A stretch of 64,000 nucleotides of DNA, from the NCBI GenBank assembly GCA_965206615.1, contig CBDBKI010000005.1, forward strand, positions 1,302,001 through 1,366,000, read 5' to 3'. Within the stretch, counting starts at the first letter, position 1, and every line of letters begins with the position of its first letter. Shown here one piece after another: positions 44,316-53,273 of this stretch. Origin of the DNA: VXNE01 sp965206615 (GTDB lineage: Bacteria > Pseudomonadota > Gammaproteobacteria > Pseudomonadales > Azotimanducaceae). The notes below the pieces were generated by a model. The model did no database searches and was not told the origin of the DNA. It saw only the letters and a list, made by a program, of their open reading frames with translations. Position numbers and translations under genes: made by a program.

Positions 44316-45104
44316 CTATCGGCCCGGCCCCAATCCGTACGGAGCACCCCAACTCAGGCCCTCGAGCGTGGTGGTCTTCGGACGGTACTCGCAGCCGATC
44401 CAGCCGCGGTAGCCGAGCCGGTCGCAGAGGTCGAACAGGAAGGGCAGGTGCACTTCGCCGTGCTGCGGCTCGTGGCGTCCCGGAACGCTCGAGAACTGAA
44501 TGTGCCCGATGATGTCGAGGTGGTCGGCGAGCCCCCGGCCGAGGTTCCCCTCCATGATCTGGCGATGGTAGAAGTCGAACTGCAGACGCACGTTGGCGCG
44601 GCCGGCGGCTTCGATGCAGCGGCGGGCCTGCGCCGCGCGCGTGAGCAGATAGCCGGGCGTGTCTTCGTCGTTCAGCGGTTCGAGCAGGATGCGAATGCCA
44701 TGCGGGGCGGCGCGGTCGGCCGCGTAACCGACATTGTCGGCGAACACGGCGAGGGCGTCCGTGCGCTCGTCGTCGCCCACGACGCCGGCCATGACGTGGA
44801 TCATCGAAACGTCCAGCTGACGCGCGTAGTCGAGCGCCCGTGCGAAGTCCTGGCGGAACTCCGCCTCCCGTCCGGGCAGGGCGGCCAGGCCGCGCTCGCC
44901 GGCGGCCGCGTCGCCGAGCGGCGTGTTGAGCAGGATCATGTCGATGCCGGCGTCGTCCAGCCAGCGGCGGATCTCCGCGGCGTCCTCGCCGTAGGGAAAG
45001 AGGAACTCCACGGCCGTGAATCCGGCCCGCCGGGCGGCCGCAAAGCGTTCCGCAACCGGGACCTCCGGGAACATCATCGAGACGTTGGCGGCGAAGCGGG
45101 GCAA
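44316..45104 (-). CDS. Hydroxypyruvate isomerase-family TIM-barrel protein
   Basis: A 262-residue xylose-isomerase-like TIM barrel. AANVSMMFPEVP and AAARRAGFTAVEFLFPY at the N terminus, LLEPLND (metal-binding Glu), FDFYHRQIMEGNL (key residues D, H) and GWIGCEYRPK (last metal Glu) match Hyi/OtnI, which interconvert hydroxypyruvate and tartronate semialdehyde or related 2-oxo-tetronates. The metal ligands look complete. The GST gene lies 9 bp upstream, and the dioxygenase gene 8 bp before that, so all three likely form one transcript. Hyi proper and OtnI cannot be separated by eye. Confidence 0.82.
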   Translation of the reverse strand: MPRFAANVSMMFPEVPVAERFAAARRAGFTAVEFLFPYGEDAAEIRRWLDDAGIDMILLNTPLGDAAAGERGLAALPGREAEFRQDFARALDYARQLDVSMIHVMAGVVGDDERTDALAVFADNVGYAADRAAPHGIRILLEPLNDEDTPGYLLTRAAQARRCIEAAGRANVRLQFDFYHRQIMEGNLGRGLADHLDIIGHIQFSSVPGRHEPQHGEVHLPFLFDLCDRLGYRGWIGCEYRPKTTTLEGLSWGAPYGLGPGR

Positions 45105-45113
45105 AAGGTCCCC

Positions 45114-45701
45114 CTAACCGGTCAGCGCAGCGCGAAACGCGGCGTCGGTCTCTTTCAGGTGCCGCACCCGGTCGAGCCCGCGCACCACGGTCGGATGCTC
45201 GAATGCCCCGATGGCGGCGGCGTAGCTTGGCCGTGCCTGCAGAGCCTTCCAGTAGGCGGCGACGCGCGGGCGCGCCTCGGTGAGGAACGTGTCCAGCCAG
45301 TCCACCTCGTCCTCCGGGGTCAGCAGTTCGCTTTCCCCCACCGCGGCCGCGGCGTAGACGATCTGCTCATGGGACTCGTAGATCGGGTGTCCCCGGTGCA
45401 CCAGGAGCGGCACCAGCGCCGCGGGATTGATCGCGAGATACCGACGGGAGACGTTTTCGTATGCGCCGGTCTCGATCAGGTCCACGTGGTGGCTGCGGTA
45501 CTCGATGCCGAGTTCGGCGAGACACACGCGGGTCTTCTTCGAGCACAGCGAGAAACTGTTGTGGTAGAGCTCCCAGGCGCCTTCGTGGGGCAGTGTCCTG
45601 CCTTCGTCGATGCCGCCGGGCATGGCACGGGTCCGGTGCCGCAGGAACTCCAGGCCGTACCACGCGAGGACGAGAACGACGAGGGTGATGCCGATCGCCA
45701 T
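45114..45701 (-). CDS. Membrane-anchored glutathione S-transferase-like protein
   Basis: A 195-residue protein with an N-terminal transmembrane helix (AIGITLVVLVLAWYGLEFL) followed by a thioredoxin-fold GST domain: WELYHNSFSLCSKKTRVCLAELGI, where S-x-C-S can serve as the active site, NPAALVPLLV with the cis-Pro, and a glutathione-binding-type YESHEQIVYA (E-S pair). The C-terminal helical domain is short. The anchor is unusual for a GST and implies activity at the inner face of the membrane. The gene lies between the dioxygenase and the isomerase genes with gaps of 8-9 bp. Confidence 0.78.
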   Translation of the reverse strand: MAIGITLVVLVLAWYGLEFLRHRTRAMPGGIDEGRTLPHEGAWELYHNSFSLCSKKTRVCLAELGIEYRSHHVDLIETGAYENVSRRYLAINPAALVPLLVHRGHPIYESHEQIVYAAAAVGESELLTPEDEVDWLDTFLTEARPRVAAYWKALQARPSYAAAIGAFEHPTVVRGLDRVRHLKETDAAFRAALTG

Positions 45702-45709
45702 GGCGTCGA

Positions 45710-46618
45710 TTACGGGCGCCCCTCCGGACCCCAGAAGGTGGCCAGCAACTCCGCGACCGGCACCTGGTGCGAGCCGGAGTCGACGTTGAAGAGGTCGCCG
45801 TCCGTGAAATGCTCCAGCGTGAAGCCGTGGGGATCCTTCCAGTAGTCGAACACCTGGCTGCCGAGGACATGTTTCCCGACGCCCCAGCGATGTTCGTAGC
45901 CGGCCTGCTGCAGGCTGTCATGGCCGAGCATCAGGGTGTCCCAGTCGGCCACCTCGAAGGCTGCGTGGTTGAAGGCGAGTTGCCCGCCGCCCACCAGGAA
46001 GAGCGTGTGGTGGTCCACGTAGTGCGCACCGCGGTCGCAGCGCATGAAGGCTCCGAGCGCGTTGCCTTCCTCGCCGATGTACACCTCGTCGCTGGTGAGG
46101 AGGCCGAGACGCTCCTTGTACCAGGCTTCGGACGTTCGGAAGTCCGTGACGTTGATGACGCAGTGGCCGAGGCGCTTGACCGCAGGCGGCGTTTTCTCGA
46201 ACGAGACGCGCTGCCCGAGCCGGGCGCGGTCTTCCCCGGAATTCAGGGGGCTGCGCCGGGGTGGGGGGACGGCGGCCGGCCTGTCCACGCCGTGCACGAT
46301 CTCGACCGGCAGCCCGTCCGGGTCATGGAGTTGCGCCATGTTGCCGCCGCAGGGCAATTCGCAGGGCCGGACCTCGGCATCGTCGATCGCGGCAATACGC
46401 TCGAGGTCGCCCGCGCTCAGGGCTTCGAAGCCGAGGGCCAGGAAAGCCGCTTCGCCCTGTTCGGCAATGTAGACGAACGGGTTCGGGTCGGTGCCGCGGG
46501 CGAGGAGCGTGCCGTTGTCGCGTTCCGTCAGGAAGCCGAAATCGTCGAGAAACCGCTGCTGGCGGTCGAGGTCGGGGATGCGGAAGCGCACGTAGAGGAT
46601 GTCTGCGATGCCGGTCAT
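45710..46618 (-). CDS. Extradiol-type VOC dioxygenase
   Basis: A 302-residue two-domain VOC protein in the style of type I extradiol dioxygenases (2,3-dihydroxybiphenyl dioxygenase). The N-terminal domain has lost its metal ligands. The C-terminal domain has the Fe(II) triad: H152 in LGHCVI, H218 in FNHAAFEV and E269 in FTLEHFTDG. Ring cleavage of a catechol-type substrate is predicted. Start is ATG 46618. It is the first gene of a three-gene operon with the membrane GST and the isomerase. The combination suggests breakdown of an aromatic or glutathione-conjugated compound, but nothing fixes the substrate. Confidence 0.8.
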   Translation of the reverse strand: MTGIADILYVRFRIPDLDRQQRFLDDFGFLTERDNGTLLARGTDPNPFVYIAEQGEAAFLALGFEALSAGDLERIAAIDDAEVRPCELPCGGNMAQLHDPDGLPVEIVHGVDRPAAVPPPRRSPLNSGEDRARLGQRVSFEKTPPAVKRLGHCVINVTDFRTSEAWYKERLGLLTSDEVYIGEEGNALGAFMRCDRGAHYVDHHTLFLVGGGQLAFNHAAFEVADWDTLMLGHDSLQQAGYEHRWGVGKHVLGSQVFDYWKDPHGFTLEHFTDGDLFNVDSGSHQVPVAELLATFWGPEGRP

Positions 46619-46673
46619 GTTCGATGTCCTCGTGGTTGTGGAACCTTGGCGCGTGTCGGTCCGGAGTGTGGAC

Positions 46674-47705
46674 TCACCCCTGGGCCATCAGTGCGCGCAG
46701 GTCGATGATCGCAGCGTTCGCCCGGGAAATGTAGGAGGCCATGACCAGCGAGTGGTTGGCCACGAACCCGAACCCCGTTCCGTTCAGGATCATCGGGCTC
46801 CAGACGGTTTCCTGCGTCCCTTCGAGTTCGCGCACGATCTGCCGCAGGCTGACGCGGGCGTTCTTGTCGTCGAGCACCGGCCCGAAGTCGCGCTCCACGG
46901 CGCGCAGCAGGTGCAGCAGGGCCCACGCCTGCCCGCGGGCCTCGTAGAAGATGTCGTCTATCTCGAACCAGCTGGTCTTGAGTTCGTTGTCCCCCGGGAC
47001 AGGGGTCGCCCGGCTCGCGGAGGGGTCGCCGGAGAGCGCGGTGTCGAGTTGGCGTTTGCCGACACTGGCTGACAGCCGTTGCGACAGGCTGCCGAGGCGC
47101 GTTTCGACGGCGGTGAGCCAGGCACGCAGGTTGTCGGCGCGGGCGTAGAACTGGGCATCGGGCTGGTCGGGGTCGGTCAGGCGCCGGAGGTAGCCCTCGA
47201 GATACTCGGTACCGTCGCGATACTCCCGCTCCGTGCGGGGCAAGATCCAGCTCGAGTTGTCGAAGAAGAACTTGGCTTCGGCCAGCGACAGGTCCGGGTC
47301 TTCCGTGGACTGGCTCTGCGAGCGGCTCAGGTCGGCCCGCAGCACGCGGCTCATGTCGCGCATCTGCACGACGACGCCGAACTCCCATTTGGGCACGTTG
47401 TCCATCCACACGCCCGGCGGGAACAGGTCGTTGGACAGGTAGCCGCCGCGCTTGTCGAGCAGTGTCCGTCCCAGTCGGATCATCGCGGCGGTCGTATGCG
47501 AGCCGGTGACCGTCGTGCCGGCGCCATCGCCCGCTGCGGTGAGGGACTGCACTTCCCGCTCTACGTCGAAAGCGTCGGGTGTGCTGTCCCACCACCACCA
47601 GAGGAACGTCACGAGCACCAGGTACACGCCCGCCAGCGCACCGCCGATGCCGGCGGCGAGACCGGCATTTCCGGTGTCCCCGCCCCGTCGCAGTGTCCAT
47701 GCCAT
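46674..47705 (-). CDS. DUF2333 family protein
   Basis: A 343-residue protein of the DUF2333 family, common in gammaproteobacteria and of unknown function. It begins with a transmembrane segment (AAGIGGALAGVYLVLVTFLWWWWDS) and a long extracytoplasmic region containing the family block RGGYLSNDLFPPGVWMDNVPKWEFG (key residues GGYLSND, MDN, WE-G) and SQSQSTEDPDLSLAEAKFFFD. It lies 24 bp from a PCu(A)C-type copper chaperone and a lipoprotein gene in a single minus-strand operon, so an envelope role is likely. Confidence 0.88.
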   Translation of the reverse strand: MAWTLRRGGDTGNAGLAAGIGGALAGVYLVLVTFLWWWWDSTPDAFDVEREVQSLTAAGDGAGTTVTGSHTTAAMIRLGRTLLDKRGGYLSNDLFPPGVWMDNVPKWEFGVVVQMRDMSRVLRADLSRSQSQSTEDPDLSLAEAKFFFDNSSWILPRTEREYRDGTEYLEGYLRRLTDPDQPDAQFYARADNLRAWLTAVETRLGSLSQRLSASVGKRQLDTALSGDPSASRATPVPGDNELKTSWFEIDDIFYEARGQAWALLHLLRAVERDFGPVLDDKNARVSLRQIVRELEGTQETVWSPMILNGTGFGFVANHSLVMASYISRANAAIIDLRALMAQG

Positions 47706-47729
47706 GTGGGTCTCCTCGGCTCCGCCCGT

Positions 47730-48140
47730 TCAGGGTGCGCGCACGTCGAACTCGACACGCGTACGCCGCCCGTCCGCGAATTCGAACACGAACGGTGCGT
47801 TCGGAACACCTCCCGTCTCGGCATCGTAGAGCATCAGGTGCATCCCGCCGGGCGCGAGCCGCACCGTGGACCGGGGTGGCACCACCAGCCGTTGCACGGG
47901 CCGCATGCGCAGCATGCCGTCTTCGTCGCGGGTCTCGTGGACCTCGACCGCGCGCGCCACCGGGGTGGTGACGGACGCCAGAACGGCCTCTTCCTGACTG
48001 TGGTTGGTGATCTCGCAGTAGGCGGCCGTGACGGCCTGGCCCGGCAAGGTGTCGCGCACGTAGCCGTTCGTGACCACCAGCGCGGCTGCCACGGCTACGA
48101 GGCTGTGCCGTCTGGTCTGTCCGCGTCGCCGGGAAGGCAT
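47730..48140 (-). CDS. PCu(A)C-type periplasmic copper chaperone
   Basis: A 136-residue DUF461 protein that binds Cu(I) for delivery to cytochrome oxidase in relatives. The metal ligands are recognisable: VEVHET (His), DEDGMLRM (Met), and GGMHLML (His/Met). A signal or anchor (SLVAVAAALVVTNGY) leads into AVTAAYCEITNHS. ATG 48140 is 2 bp from the stop of the upstream lipoprotein gene. The N terminus differs a little from typical PCu(A)C because the signal peptide runs directly into the domain, but the ligands support the call. Confidence 0.85.
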   Translation of the reverse strand: MPSRRRGQTRRHSLVAVAAALVVTNGYVRDTLPGQAVTAAYCEITNHSQEEAVLASVTTPVARAVEVHETRDEDGMLRMRPVQRLVVPPRSTVRLAPGGMHLMLYDAETGGVPNAPFVFEFADGRRTRVEFDVRAP

Positions 48141-48142
48141 CG

Positions 48143-48880
48143 TCACGGATCGGCCGTCGGGAGCAGTACGACGACCACCTGTGGGGGCCGCCCGATCTCC
48201 ATCTCGGCGCGGATGCGGCGGTCTCCGGGCGCCCGGTTGAGCTGCGCGTACATCCACCGGCCCTCGACATCGCTGCCCGCGCGGATGAACACGCGCGCGT
48301 TTGCCTGCCGCGCGTGCCGCCCGAGTTCGGCAAGTCCGTCCGCTACATCGGGAGCGCGCGCCCGGACCGCAGCCGGGGACAGCTCCAGCTTGAGTCGCCG
48401 GGCGTCGCGCAGATCCTGCAACTGTCGATAGAGGGCCGGCAGGGAGGGGTGCTCGCGATCCGCGATGCGCGCCCGGTCGAGCATCGACCGGGCGGCGCCC
48501 CAACGTTGCTGCCGCATGGCTCGCTGTGCACGCTCGATGAACGCTTCCACGATGCGCTCAAGACCGTGGAGGGCATCCGGCTGATCGGGCACGAGTTCGA
48601 GGACGGCGATGTAGTGCGTCAACGCGCTGTCGGGGGCGGGGTACAGGAGCCGGTCTTCGGCGAACGCGTCTTCCGCCGCGCTGAGCAGCGCATCCACACG
48701 CTCGGTCGGAATCGGGTCCGGCTCGCTGGGTACGGCCGTGGGAGGAGGCGCTGGAGCGGATCGGGGCCCGGGGTCATCGACCTGGCAGGCGACCGCGATG
48801 GCGAGCGTTGCCATGGCCAGGAGGGTTCTCGCGAGTTGGAAGCGGCGCAATGGGCAGACTCGTTTCGACGCGCGCCGCAT
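48143..48880 (-). CDS. Putative lipoprotein with coiled/helical-repeat region
   Basis: A 245-residue exported protein. The N terminus MRRASKRVCPLRRFQLARTL leads into AMATLAIAVAC, a lipobox-like end with Cys as the possible lipidated residue. Helix-rich segments follow, LLSAAEDAFAEDRLLYPAPDSALTHYIAVLELVPDQPDALHGLERIVEAF, which resemble TPR-like units (key L-x-x-A-x-x-A pattern), then IRAGSDVEGRWMYAQLNRA and a hydrophobic C-terminal strand (PPQVVVVLLP). No family is recognised. It is the first gene of the DUF2333 operon and divergent from dsbD, 96 bp away. Confidence 0.65.
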   Translation of the reverse strand: MRRASKRVCPLRRFQLARTLLAMATLAIAVACQVDDPGPRSAPAPPPTAVPSEPDPIPTERVDALLSAAEDAFAEDRLLYPAPDSALTHYIAVLELVPDQPDALHGLERIVEAFIERAQRAMRQQRWGAARSMLDRARIADREHPSLPALYRQLQDLRDARRLKLELSPAAVRARAPDVADGLAELGRHARQANARVFIRAGSDVEGRWMYAQLNRAPGDRRIRAEMEIGRPPQVVVVLLPTADP

Positions 48881-48976
48881 GGGCGCCCTGGGGCCGGTCA
48901 ACGCTCGACGGGCCCGTGCACGACGATGCACGATGTTGCACGATATAGAGACACCAGGCGAGCCGCAATCAAACCC

Positions 48977-50692
48977 ATGGGATCGTTTCCTTGCATCCGT
49001 TGGGCCCGGAGCCACCGGGCCGCCTCGCGTTGGGTGGGTCGCGCCGCTGCGCGGTCCTCGGCGTGGACGGCCGGGGCGGCGGGTCTTGCGCTGGTCTGGG
49101 CGGCCACGGCACTCGGCCAGATCGAACTGCCGGCCGGTCCGAATGCGCTCGAGGCACCGGATTTCCTGCCCGTGGACGAGGCGTTCGTGCTCTCGGCCCG
49201 GCTTGCGCCGGACGGCGCCCTGGTGGCGGACTGGCGCATGCCGGAGGGCTATTACCTCTACAGGCACCGCTTCCGCTTCGAGACCCGGGACGGCACCCGG
49301 CTCGGGGAGGCGGTCCTGCCGCCGGGCACGCGGAAGACGGACGAGTTCTTCGGCGATGTCGAGGTCTACTACGACACGGTCACCGCGCGCGTGCCCGTGG
49401 TCGAGCCGGCCAGCGACCGCTTCGAGGTCGGCATCGAATACCAGGGATGCGCCGACTACGGGCTGTGCTATCCCCCGGAACGCAAGTGGTTGCAGTTCGC
49501 GAGCGTGGCCTCCGACACCGGCGGTACAGGCGCGTCCGGCTGGGCGTGGGCGGAGCTGGTCGCCACGCTCGGCGCGGCGCTGCTCGGCGGGCTGATCCTG
49601 AACCTCATGCCGTGCGTCTTTCCGGTCCTGTCCATCAAGGCGCTGTCGCTGCTCGGGGACCCGGCGGGTCGCGTGCGGGACGCCGTCGGGTTCTCGGTCG
49701 GGGTGGTCGCGACGTTCGCCTTCCTCGGTATCCTCCTGGTCGCGCTGCAAGGCGCCGGCGAAGCCGTGGGATGGGGCTTTCAGCTGCAGTCGCCGGGCTT
49801 CGTGACCGGGATGGCGATGCTCTTCTTCGTGCTCGGACTCAATCTGCTCGGCGTCCTCGAAACGCCGCCGTTCGGCGTGGCGATCGACCGCGCCGGCCCC
49901 GTGGCCACGGGCGTACTGGCGGTGGTGGTCGCGACGCCCTGTACGGTGCCGTTCATGGGCGCTGCCGTCGGCTACGGCCTGAGCCAGCCGGCGCCGGTTC
50001 TGCTGGCGGTCATGGCGGCACTCGGTGTCGGCATGGCGCTGCCCTACGTGCTGCTGGCTGCCGTGCCCGCGATCGCCCGGCGCCTGCCGCGACCGGGTGC
50101 GTGGATGGCGACGCTGAAGCAGGTCATGGCGTTCCCGATGTTCGTCACGGTGGTCTGGCTCGTCTGGGTGCTGGTTCAGCAGTCCGGCGCGGAGGGCGTC
50201 GCATGGGTGCTTGCCGCGTTCGTCGGAGCGGGGTTCCTGGCGTGGCTCGGTACGCGCCGCCCGGCGGCTTTGCGGACGGTCTGGCTCGGGATACTCGCCG
50301 TTGCCGCGCTCGTCGTCTGGACGGTTCCCCCGCAGGGGGTGGCGCAGCGAGTCGCCGGGGTCGGCTTCGACATGCAGGCCGTCGAGGCGCGCCGCGCCGC
50401 CGGCGACCCCGTGTTTCTGAACCTCACCGCGTCCTGGTGCATCACCTGTCTCGCAAACGAGCGGTCGACGCTCGGCACCGATCGCATTCGCGCCTACTTC
50501 GAGCAACGCGGCATCGCGTACGTCAAGGGCGACTGGACCAACGCGGACCCGGCGATCACCGAGGTTCTGGAGCGTTTCGGGCGCAGCGGCGTGCCCCTGT
50601 ACGTGTACTTCCCGCCGGACGGAGAGCCCGTGGTACTACCCCAGATACTCACTCCCGGGATCGTGATCGGCAGGATAGAAGGGGCTACATGA
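48977..50692 (+). CDS. dsbD: Thiol:disulfide interchange protein DsbD
   Basis: A 571-residue inner-membrane reductant carrier that passes electrons from cytoplasmic thioredoxin to periplasmic partners. N-terminal domain: signal peptide, then Cys158/Cys164 in GCADYGLC. Membrane domain: eight predicted helices with C213 in LMPCVFP and C322 in ATPCTVP. C-terminal thioredoxin domain: WCITC with C488/C491. All six redox cysteines are present. ATG 48977 is in frame after a longer open stretch and starts the signal-like leader; the leader is rather basic and long, so the true start may be slightly different. Divergent from the lipoprotein gene. aroQ follows after 135 bp. Confidence 0.93.
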   Translation: MGSFPCIRWARSHRAASRWVGRAAARSSAWTAGAAGLALVWAATALGQIELPAGPNALEAPDFLPVDEAFVLSARLAPDGALVADWRMPEGYYLYRHRFRFETRDGTRLGEAVLPPGTRKTDEFFGDVEVYYDTVTARVPVVEPASDRFEVGIEYQGCADYGLCYPPERKWLQFASVASDTGGTGASGWAWAELVATLGAALLGGLILNLMPCVFPVLSIKALSLLGDPAGRVRDAVGFSVGVVATFAFLGILLVALQGAGEAVGWGFQLQSPGFVTGMAMLFFVLGLNLLGVLETPPFGVAIDRAGPVATGVLAVVVATPCTVPFMGAAVGYGLSQPAPVLLAVMAALGVGMALPYVLLAAVPAIARRLPRPGAWMATLKQVMAFPMFVTVVWLVWVLVQQSGAEGVAWVLAAFVGAGFLAWLGTRRPAALRTVWLGILAVAALVVWTVPPQGVAQRVAGVGFDMQAVEARRAAGDPVFLNLTASWCITCLANERSTLGTDRIRAYFEQRGIAYVKGDWTNADPAITEVLERFGRSGVPLYVYFPPDGEPVVLPQILTPGIVIGRIEGAT

Positions 50693-50827
50693 CGCCCTGG
50701 CCGTCAGCGATGTGCCGGGAACTGGCAGCTAAAGAACCTGAAATCGGGCTAACGTGTCGTTAACTTGCGGGGTTCGTGGCATACTGCCCGGACTCGCCCG
50801 GCAGGGCGACCATGGGGACAGCCGCCG

Positions 50828-51268
50828 GTGGCACGCATCCTGGTCCTGAACGGACCGAACCTGAACCTGCTCGGCACGCGCGAGCCGGAAATCTACGGGG
50901 CGCAGACGCTGGACGACATCCACGCCCGGCTCGTGTCCCTGGCCGCGTCCCGCGGTCACGAGATCGAGGCGTTCCAGAGCAACGCCGAGCACGAACTGGT
51001 GGAGGCGGTGCAGCGCGCGGGCAGCGACGGGGTTGGCTACGTGATCGTCAATCCCGGTGCGTTCACGCACACGAGCATTGCCTTGAGAGACGCTTTTCTG
51101 GCGGTCGCGATCCCGTTCATCGAAGTGCATCTGTCCAACGTGCATGCCCGCGAGGCGTTCCGTAGCCACTCCTACCTGTCGGACGTGGCGCGTGGCGTCG
51201 TCTGTGGCCTGGGTGCGGCGGGATACGAGTACGCGGCAATGGCCGCGATGGACGCGCTCGAAGCGTAG
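50828..51268 (+). CDS. aroQ: 3-dehydroquinate dehydratase, type II
   Basis: A 146-residue type II DHQase of the shikimate pathway (3-dehydroquinate to 3-dehydroshikimate). LNGPNLNLLGTREP has the catalytic Tyr-loop region (Arg in GTREPEIYG, with Tyr in IYG), FQSNAEHELV, IVNPGAFTHTS and IEVHLSNVHARE (His) complete the active site. GTG 50828 is chosen because family members begin at this hydrophobic strand; no better upstream start exists in frame. It heads the aroQ-accB-prmA block, conserved in many gammaproteobacteria. Confidence 0.95.
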   Translation: MARILVLNGPNLNLLGTREPEIYGAQTLDDIHARLVSLAASRGHEIEAFQSNAEHELVEAVQRAGSDGVGYVIVNPGAFTHTSIALRDAFLAVAIPFIEVHLSNVHAREAFRSHSYLSDVARGVVCGLGAAGYEYAAMAAMDALEA

Positions 51269-51323
51269 CAAACTCGGACTTGTGCCGGCGAGGCCGCTCG
51301 TGGGCAGCACGGAGGCAACGAAC

Positions 51324-51755
51324 TTGGACCTGAGGAAGATCAAGAAGCTCATCGAACTCGTGCAGGAGTCGGGCATCTCCGAACTGGAGGTGCGTGACGG
51401 CGAGGAGTCCATCCGCATCGCGCGGAGCGCACCGATGGCGGCGCTGCCGGTCGTCGCAGCCGCGCCCCCGGCGCAGGAGACGGCCGTGGCCAGCGCCGCC
51501 CGGGGCGAGCCGGCCGGGCGGGGGCAGGTCGTACGCGCGCCGATCTCGGGCACGTTCTATCGCTCGCCGGCGCCGGGCGAAGCGCCGTTCGTGAACGAGG
51601 GCGATGCGGTGGCGCGGGGCGATGTCCTGTGCATCATCGAGAGCATGAAGATGATGAACCGCATCGAGGCCGAGCTGACCGGTACGGTCGCCGAGATATT
51701 GCTCGACAACGGGCGGGCCATGGAAGCGGGCACGGCGCTCTTTCGGATCGTCTAG
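51324..51755 (+). CDS. accB: Biotin carboxyl carrier protein of acetyl-CoA carboxylase
   Basis: A 143-residue BCCP. The N terminus DLRKIKKLIELVQESGISELEV matches the E. coli protein almost residue for residue, and the biotinyl-Lys is in ESMKMMN. SGTFYRSPAPGEAPF is the thumb region. TTG 51324 is preferred because the E. coli start Met aligns with it and GGAGG lies 8 bp upstream. The Ala/Pro linker is short but normal. In the usual order accC (biotin carboxylase) follows directly; here only 19 bp separate accB from prmA and accC is missing. Confidence 0.94.
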   Translation: MDLRKIKKLIELVQESGISELEVRDGEESIRIARSAPMAALPVVAAAPPAQETAVASAARGEPAGRGQVVRAPISGTFYRSPAPGEAPFVNEGDAVARGDVLCIIESMKMMNRIEAELTGTVAEILLDNGRAMEAGTALFRIV

Positions 51756-51774
51756 CCGGGGACACGACACCAGC

Positions 51775-52632
51775 ATGCCCTGGATCCAGCTCTCCGTGGG
51801 CGTCTCAGGTGCGGACGCGCAGGTGGTGGGCGAACAACTCGTGGAGCTTGGAGCACTCGCCGTGACCTGGGTCGATGCCGGCGACGATCCGCTGTTCGAA
51901 CCGGCTCCGACGGGGGCGCCGCAAACGGACGCCTGGCAGGACGTGCGGGCGGTGGGACTCTTCGCGCTCGATGCCGACCTCTCCCGTGTGCACGCCCGTC
52001 TGCGGGGACATGCGATGGACGTCGACTTCGTGGAGGATCGCGACTGGTCCGGCAGCTGGCGACGCTACACCTCCGTACGCCGGTTCGGAAGGTTGACGAT
52101 CGCACCCTGGGACGCCGCAGTGGAGGCGGCCGCCCGCCCGGTGTTGCGTCTCGATCCGGGTCGCGCGTTCGGCACGGGCGGCCACGCAACCACGCGCCTG
52201 TGCCTGGCGTGGCTGGCTTCCCTGCCGCTGGCTGGTCGCTCGGTGCTCGACTTCGGCTGCGGTTCCGGCATCCTGGCCATCGCGGCCAAGCTCCTCGGGG
52301 CCGCCCGGGTGATTGCGGTGGATCACGACGCAGCAGCGCTCGCGGTGACCGCGGAGAACGCCGGCCGGAACGGCGTCGAAGTCGGTGTCGAGTCCGCCGA
52401 GGTGTTCGCCGCGAACCCTTGTTTTGACGTGGTCGTCGCCAACATCCTCGCGCGCACCTTGATTGAACTCGCACCCCGCCTCGGCGGCAGCCTGCGCCCC
52501 GGCGGGCGAATCGGGCTGTCCGGTGTGCTTCTTGACCAGGGCGACGGCGTCGTCGCCGCGTACCCGGACATCGCGTTCGACCGCGTGCGCAGCATGGAAG
52601 GCTGGGCTCTGCTCGGCGGACGACGGGCGTAG
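51775..52632 (+). CDS. prmA: Ribosomal protein L11 methyltransferase
   Basis: A 285-residue methyltransferase that trimethylates L11. The N-terminal substrate-binding domain (about 1-95) is followed by FGTGGHATTRLCL, the characteristic PrmA substrate loop, motif I VLDFGCGSGILAIAA, VDHDAAALAV (acidic loop) and VVANILARTL (N-I-L motif). All family landmarks are present. Start ATG 51775 is 19 bp after accB. The next gene, a DUF3426 protein, starts after 6 bp. The order fits the gammaproteobacterial aroQ-accBC-prmA operon, except that accC is missing. Confidence 0.95.
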   Translation: MPWIQLSVGVSGADAQVVGEQLVELGALAVTWVDAGDDPLFEPAPTGAPQTDAWQDVRAVGLFALDADLSRVHARLRGHAMDVDFVEDRDWSGSWRRYTSVRRFGRLTIAPWDAAVEAAARPVLRLDPGRAFGTGGHATTRLCLAWLASLPLAGRSVLDFGCGSGILAIAAKLLGAARVIAVDHDAAALAVTAENAGRNGVEVGVESAEVFAANPCFDVVVANILARTLIELAPRLGGSLRPGGRIGLSGVLLDQGDGVVAAYPDIAFDRVRSMEGWALLGGRRA

Positions 52633-52638
52633 CGCCTG

Positions 52639-53139
52639 ATGGCGCCGCGCTGGTGGAAGGAGCCGGAGGGGCGCCGAACCGGTGCGTGGGCGGGCGGGTG
52701 CGTCCTGGCGGTGATCTGTCTGCTCGGGCAGATGCTGTGGTATCGCTTCGACCCCTGGGCCGGCGATGCGGACCTGCGGTTCCTGTATCGGTGGGGGTGC
52801 GCAGCGGTGGGTTGCGAGTTGCCGGTCATGCGCTCCCTCGCCGACCTCTCGGTGCGGCGCATGGCGGTCCGTGCGCATCCCGACGTACCGGACGCGGTGG
52901 TACTCGACGCGGTGATCGCGAATACCGCGCCCTACGCACAGGCGTTCCCGGTCGTCGAACTGCGGTTTGCCAACGCTGCGGGCGAAACGGTCGCCGCGCG
53001 CCGCTTCGAGCCGGCCGAGTACCTCGGAGAAGAGTTTCGTGGCGGGGCATTGATGCCCGCCATGGCGCCCGTGGCGGTCTCGGTGGAACTTGGCGATCCG
53101 GGGCGCGATGCGGTCAATGCGTCCGTGATCCTGCATTGA
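52639..53139 (+). CDS. Short DUF3426 family protein
   Basis: A 166-residue protein with one transmembrane segment (WAGGCVLAVICLLGQMLWY) followed by a DUF3426-like extracytoplasmic domain: LPVMRSLADLSVRRMAVRAHPDVPDAVVLDAVIANTAPYAQAFPVVELRF (key residues L-R-x-M, N-x-A-P, F-P-x-x-E-L). Most relatives have an N-terminal zinc ribbon (CPxC pairs) and a variable linker before the helix; here neither is present, so this is a trimmed form. It is linked to prmA (6 bp) and lies in front of fis, its usual neighbourhood. dusB, which normally separates DUF3426 from fis, is absent. Confidence 0.8.
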   Translation: MAPRWWKEPEGRRTGAWAGGCVLAVICLLGQMLWYRFDPWAGDADLRFLYRWGCAAVGCELPVMRSLADLSVRRMAVRAHPDVPDAVVLDAVIANTAPYAQAFPVVELRFANAAGETVAARRFEPAEYLGEEFRGGALMPAMAPVAVSVELGDPGRDAVNASVILH

Positions 53140-53273
53140 CGGGCAAACGCCTGCTCCACCGCGTGCCGCGATCCCGCCGTCGTCCCTGCCGGGTGCCCGT
53201 GACTGGCTCGCGACCGGACAGTCGACCTGAAATGGCGTCGCGCTCCTTTGCTCGCCCGCGCACGCGGGGTAGT

